From an uncultured Clostridia bacterium (GTDB taxonomy: Bacteria; Bacillota; Clostridia; Lachnospirales; Lachnospiraceae), in contig CAMODY010000021.1 of the NCBI GenBank assembly GCA_946611595.1, positions 1 to 16,623 on the forward strand: a stretch of DNA of 16,623 bases, given 5' to 3'. The number at the start of each line of letters is the position of its first letter. Position 1 is the stretch's first letter. The notes beneath the pieces are model-generated. The model did no database searches, was not told the origin of the DNA, and was given only the letters and a program-made list of their open reading frames with translations. A program made the position numbers and the translations under genes. Below, one piece after another: positions 14,188 through 16,623 of this stretch.

Positions 14188-15048
14188 CTACTCCTTCGCA
14201 AATTGGATAATTGCGTTAACTGCATCCGATTCTGCCTTTGGGTCCTTATCATATAAAATGGAGTGCGTTCCGTTTTCAACATCAACAATATTTGCTGCAT
14301 CTCCAATCGCCTTTACGATCAATTCGACCGATGGACCGGAAATGATTTTATCCTTCAAAGGATTGATGATCAGATGTTCATGCGGATAATGACAAAGTTC
14401 TTTCAGCCCTTCTTTCATCAGCTTATAGTATTCAAGCAGCTGCTTTGTGAAATACCATTTCCAATACTCATCCCCTAAATACGCTTCATCGCAAGGGGCA
14501 TTCTCATAATGCTGATGGTACTTTGTACTTAAGTGCCACTTACAGCGGATCTTCGGGGTAAATAAGGACAAGAACCCAAGGATGATCCTTACAGGCTGTC
14601 TCATCTCCAGATTTTCAAAGCTTGGGGAAACATAGACGATCTTCCCAACATTCTGATCATTGCTTCCAAGGAAAGCGCAGATCGCAGTTCCCATGGAATG
14701 ACCGAGCAGGTGAACTTTTTTATATTTCCTTTTCAGGTCGTTCAGGGCATTTTCCGAAAGGCCTTGCCAGTCGTTCCGGTGAGCTGCAATAAAATCATCT
14801 CCGCAGGTTCCATGTCCCGGAAGCCTCGGCACATAAACATCATATCCCAACTCATACAGATCAACCGCCGGCCTGACCATCTCTCCCGGATAACCTCTGT
14901 ACCCGTGGATAAAAAGCCAGCATTCTTCCGCTTTCTTTTCATGTATCATCGAAAAGGACCGGGCGCCTGTTCGAACTTCTTTTTTGTCCCGATAAACGTC
15001 CCTGTACCAATTTTCAGGGACCCAATAGTTGATATTTGTTAAGTCCAT
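14188..15048 (-). CDS. alpha/beta hydrolase, serine lipase/carboxylesterase-like
   Basis: 286 aa. WLFIHGYRGYPGEM (44-57) provides the oxyanion-hole HG, RLPGHGTCGDD (75-85) is typical of monoglyceride lipase and carboxylesterase groups, LLGHSMGTA (114-122) holds the nucleophile Ser118, NPLKDKI (229-235) the Asp233, and GTHSI (260-264) the His262. The full triad is present. There is no signal peptide, so it acts in the cytosol on acylglycerol- or ester-type substrates that cannot be specified. It is the first gene of the long leftward operon, directly behind an extended -10 promoter; AAAAAGG lies 12 nt before the ATG, a longish spacing. Its stop overlaps the ribosome site of the zinc-ribbon gene. 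Confidence 0.92.
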   Translation of the reverse strand: MDLTNINYWVPENWYRDVYRDKKEVRTGARSFSMIHEKKAEECWLFIHGYRGYPGEMVRPAVDLYELGYDVYVPRLPGHGTCGDDFIAAHRNDWQGLSENALNDLKRKYKKVHLLGHSMGTAICAFLGSNDQNVGKIVYVSPSFENLEMRQPVRIILGFLSLFTPKIRCKWHLSTKYHQHYENAPCDEAYLGDEYWKWYFTKQLLEYYKLMKEGLKELCHYPHEHLIINPLKDKIISGPSVELIVKAIGDAANIVDVENGTHSILYDKDPKAESDAVNAIIQFAKE

Positions 15049-15084
15049 GTAAATATTATGCCTTTTTATTGATTAATCTTTTCA

Positions 15085-15093
15085 ATTATATCA
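15085..15093 (-). promoter_or_regulatory. extended -10 promoter for the hydrolase-to-DUF5662 operon
   Basis: Minus-strand TGATATAAT is a perfect TGnTATAAT. The -35 position falls inside the adjacent terminator stem (TCCGCA), so recognition would rest on the extended -10. The predicted start is about 15078, giving a leader of about 30 nt. Confidence 0.65.
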
Positions 15094-15120
15094 AAAAGCT
15101 CCGCATCTGCGGAGCTTTTT
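15093..15120 (-). terminator. intrinsic terminator after the 94-aa gene
   Basis: A perfect 12-bp stem AAAAAGCTCCGC (15093-15104) / GCGGAGCTTTTT (15109-15120) with loop ATCT. On the minus strand the stem ends in five T, closing the kinase / zinc-ribbon / 94-aa transcript 1 nt after its stop codon. It also has T-richness on the plus side. Confidence 0.9.
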
Positions 15121-15121
15121 T

Positions 15122-15406
15122 CTAGTCATCATCCCAGTCTCTGTTCATGTATTCATTATATTTTGCATTCGCCTGCTGACTTTCCTTCTTTTCCCTCCAG
15201 GCTTCGATTTCCGAACAGATCGCAAGCATCTCATCTACAACCAGTTCCGCCTTTTTCGGCTTTACATATTTCAGGTATGAGATCATTCGCTCCATTGCCT
15301 TTGGACTTCCTAAGTTTCTGGCAACTTCGTCTCCCAGTTCTTCCGGAAAACCCAAATGTCGGATTTCGCTTACTAATCTGTTTTTAGTATTTGTCCACTC
15401 ATTCAT
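15122..15406 (-). CDS. uncharacterised 94-aa helical protein
   Basis: 94 aa, charged and predicted mostly helical. Visible pattern: LGFPEELGDEVARNLGSPK (18-36), AMERMISYLKYVKP (37-50), AELVVDEMLAICSEIEAW (53-70), then a Lys/Gln-rich segment with AKYNEYMN (81-88) and an acidic tail DWDDD. I recall similar small clostridial proteins (LGSxKxMxRMxxYL ... DEMLAI ... KYNxYL), but no function is known to me. There is no catalytic motif or membrane segment. The start lies 5 nt after the upstream stop with no good Shine-Dalgarno, so it is probably coupled to the zinc-ribbon/PEGA-like gene. The stop is followed at once by the terminator. Confidence 0.8.
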   Translation of the reverse strand: MNEWTNTKNRLVSEIRHLGFPEELGDEVARNLGSPKAMERMISYLKYVKPKKAELVVDEMLAICSEIEAWREKKESQQANAKYNEYMNRDWDDD

Positions 15407-15411
15407 TGCGT

Positions 15412-15999
15412 TTACATCGGAGGCATTTCGGAAGGATCAACTACATGAAGTAAGATCTTGTTTTTAATTGCACCCATTTTCATCTGTGATTTTACACAGA
15501 TGATCTTACCCGGCTCGATAACCAGCGAAAGATCCTCACAGTTTCTGCACATGCCGATCGTGCAATGAAGAGTGTAGCGCCCCGGCGCAAGTTCGATCAG
15601 CGCGGTTCCGGTATTTGCAACATGACCCATCGGTTCTCCGTTTAGATAGATACCTTGCGCATTCATGGCGCCGGAAAAATGGCCCATACGGTAAAGCTGT
15701 ATAAAACCATTGTTTGCAAAGTCAACCGTGTGAGGTGTATTGCATTTCTTGCATACACTTGTAAAACCAGCATCATAAACATATCCGCAGGATGGGCACT
15801 TAATTTTGTAAACCAGCTGCTGATAGTTCGGAAGGCTCGGCGCTGAAGGCGGCGTTGCTTGCGCAGTCTCAGCTGTAGCCCTGACCATTGGTTGCGGATC
15901 TGCTGCTGCATTATTTACTACCGCCTTGTTTGGCGCTCCGCAATGCTTACAGAAAGCCGCACTATCTTCAATTTGATTTCCACAATTTGAACAAAACAT
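15412..15999 (-). CDS. double zinc-ribbon protein with PEGA-like domain
   Basis: 195 aa. The N-terminal zinc ribbon is FCSNCGNQIEDSAAFCKHCG (Cys3, 6, 17, 20). A Pro/Ala/Gln-rich linker (about 25-60) leads to a second ribbon (KCPSCGYVYDAGFTSVCKKC, Cys68, 71, 83, 86). Residues 109-171 (GIYLNGEPMGHV, TALIELAPGRYTLHC, SLVIEPGKIICVK) resemble a PEGA-type beta-sandwich, which in other proteins follows surface or scaffold roles. An additional Cys pair (Cys151, Cys154) lies inside that domain. No signal peptide or membrane segment, so it is cytosolic. The start has GGGAGG 7 nt upstream. It is 15 nt after the sugar kinase and 5 nt before the 94-aa gene. Function unknown; binding to a metal or protein partner is the safest guess. 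Confidence 0.85.
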   Translation of the reverse strand: MFCSNCGNQIEDSAAFCKHCGAPNKAVVNNAAADPQPMVRATAETAQATPPSAPSLPNYQQLVYKIKCPSCGYVYDAGFTSVCKKCNTPHTVDFANNGFIQLYRMGHFSGAMNAQGIYLNGEPMGHVANTGTALIELAPGRYTLHCTIGMCRNCEDLSLVIEPGKIICVKSQMKMGAIKNKILLHVVDPSEMPPM

Positions 16000-16014
16000 T
16001 TTCTTTCCTCCCTA

Positions 16015-16623
16015 TTATTTTATAAAGTCTTCCACTTGTTCTCTGTCTTTCAGGGCAGTCCCTGCACCTACTGCTGTGGTGCAGATCGCACCAACTGCAT
16101 TTGCAAACAAAAGTGCCTCTTTATGAGATTTCCCGCGCAGGATCTCACTGATAAATCCTGCGATGAAATTATCACCTGCTCCCGTAGAATCGACCGGATC
16201 GATTTCATAGGCCGGAAGAGAAATCTCCTCTTTCGCATTTTTTAAATAACAGCCTTTACTGCCGAGTTTAATGATCACATTTGCGATTCCGTATCCCAGG
16301 AAAACATCCGCCTGTTCTTCCACCTTCTCTTTTCCTGTATAGTATTTTGCCTCGTCTTCATTCGGCGTAATATAGTCGATCAAAGGCAGGCTGTCTTTAA
16401 TCTCTTCCAGTGTCAATGGATGAAAGTTCGGAATCTTTGTGTCTGCAAACACTTTCATTCCGGCTGCCTTTGCCTCTGACAGAACAGCATGAATGATCGC
16501 CGGATCATCAAATGGCGCACGGAACAATGAGCCAATACTGATCGCCTTTGCTTCAAGGCTTCCAATCCCTCTTGTTTCCGGATGAAAATTATGGCGGTGT
16601 GCAAGATTCGTGACCGACATTCT
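16015..16623 (-). CDS. PfkB-family carbohydrate kinase, N-terminus cut by the window edge
   Basis: The frame is open to the right edge, giving about 202 residues of the C-terminal two-thirds; the apparent Met at 16620 is most likely internal. Seen: AISIGSLFRAPF (26-37), the sugar-side strand; DYITPNEDEAKYYTG (82-96), the PN-x2-E motif; NVIIKLGSKGCYL (114-126); and the anion-hole/catalytic signature DPVDSTGAGDNFIAGF (141-156), with the base Asp150. AVGAICTTAVGAG (175-187) is the usual helix after it. The family phosphorylates sugars or nucleosides with ATP; the motif set suits a fructokinase or ribokinase-like member but the substrate cannot be set without the N-terminus. Followed 15 nt later by the zinc-ribbon/PEGA-like gene. 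Confidence 0.93.
   Translation of the reverse strand, partial: RMSVTNLAHRHNFHPETRGIGSLEAKAISIGSLFRAPFDDPAIIHAVLSEAKAAGMKVFADTKIPNFHPLTLEEIKDSLPLIDYITPNEDEAKYYTGKEKVEEQADVFLGYGIANVIIKLGSKGCYLKNAKEEISLPAYEIDPVDSTGAGDNFIAGFISEILRGKSHKEALLFANAVGAICTTAVGAGTALKDREQVEDFIK

Noticed and set aside
1..16623. CRISPR arrays, insertion sequences, phage genes, tRNA or rRNA
   Set aside because: No regularly spaced repeats, transposase motifs, long terminal inverted repeats, tRNA cloverleaf or rRNA-like tracts were seen on either strand by reading.

Overview
The window looks like chromosomal DNA of a low-to-moderate GC Bacillota, most likely a clostridial (Lachnospiraceae-like) gut or anaerobic bacterium. 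The reasons are strong AGGAGG-type ribosome binding sites on most genes, TATAAT-type promoters, U-tailed hairpin terminators, and families common in that group: a preQ1-controlled VUT transporter, a DUF6472-like small Cys protein, a DUF5662-like protein and single-chain nitroreductases. I see no mobile element, prophage, CRISPR array, rRNA or tRNA. It reads as ordinary core and accessory metabolism. Organism placement is inference.

Layout. (1) 1-3440, minus strand: a sodium-dependent NSS-family transporter, an LPG-synthase/AglD-type membrane protein, and a GT4 glycosyltransferase cut by the left edge. The last two overlap and look like a glycolipid or cell-surface pair. (2) 3547-5233, minus: HD-domain protein, small nitroreductase and a membrane-anchored GIY-YIG protein, ending in a clear terminator. 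(3) 5234-5400: a divergent control region with two promoters whose -35 boxes overlap. The rightward transcript carries a preQ1-I riboswitch. (4) 5401-6817, plus: the VUT-family queuosine-precursor transporter and a short-chain dehydrogenase, ending in a bidirectional terminator. (5) 6894-9335, minus: a large sensor phosphatase (LytS-type 5TM sensor, extracytoplasmic region, HAMP, SpoIIE PP2C). (6) 9463-15048, minus: a nine-gene tightly packed run (alpha/beta hydrolase, zinc-ribbon protein, nitroreductase, sugar O-acetyltransferase, DUF6472-like small protein, flavodoxin-fold reductase, TrmD, single-chain nitroreductase, DUF5662-like protein) with an extended -10 promoter just before it. (7) 15093-16623, minus: PfkB-type sugar kinase cut by the right edge, a double zinc-ribbon/PEGA-like protein and a 94-aa protein of unknown function, ending in a strong terminator.

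How it fits together. The clearest regulatory story is queuosine salvage: the riboswitch hairpin loop can pair with the Shine-Dalgarno region of the transporter, so preQ1 should shut off translation of its own importer. The long minus-strand run combines several flavin enzymes, suggesting a redox or detoxification theme, with a tRNA-modifying enzyme that sits away from its usual ribosomal operon. I found no convincing new defence or mobile system. The best leads are the riboswitch operon with its unexplained SDR partner, the membrane-anchored GIY-YIG protein that may be translated from a leaderless mRNA, and the orphan sensor phosphatase.
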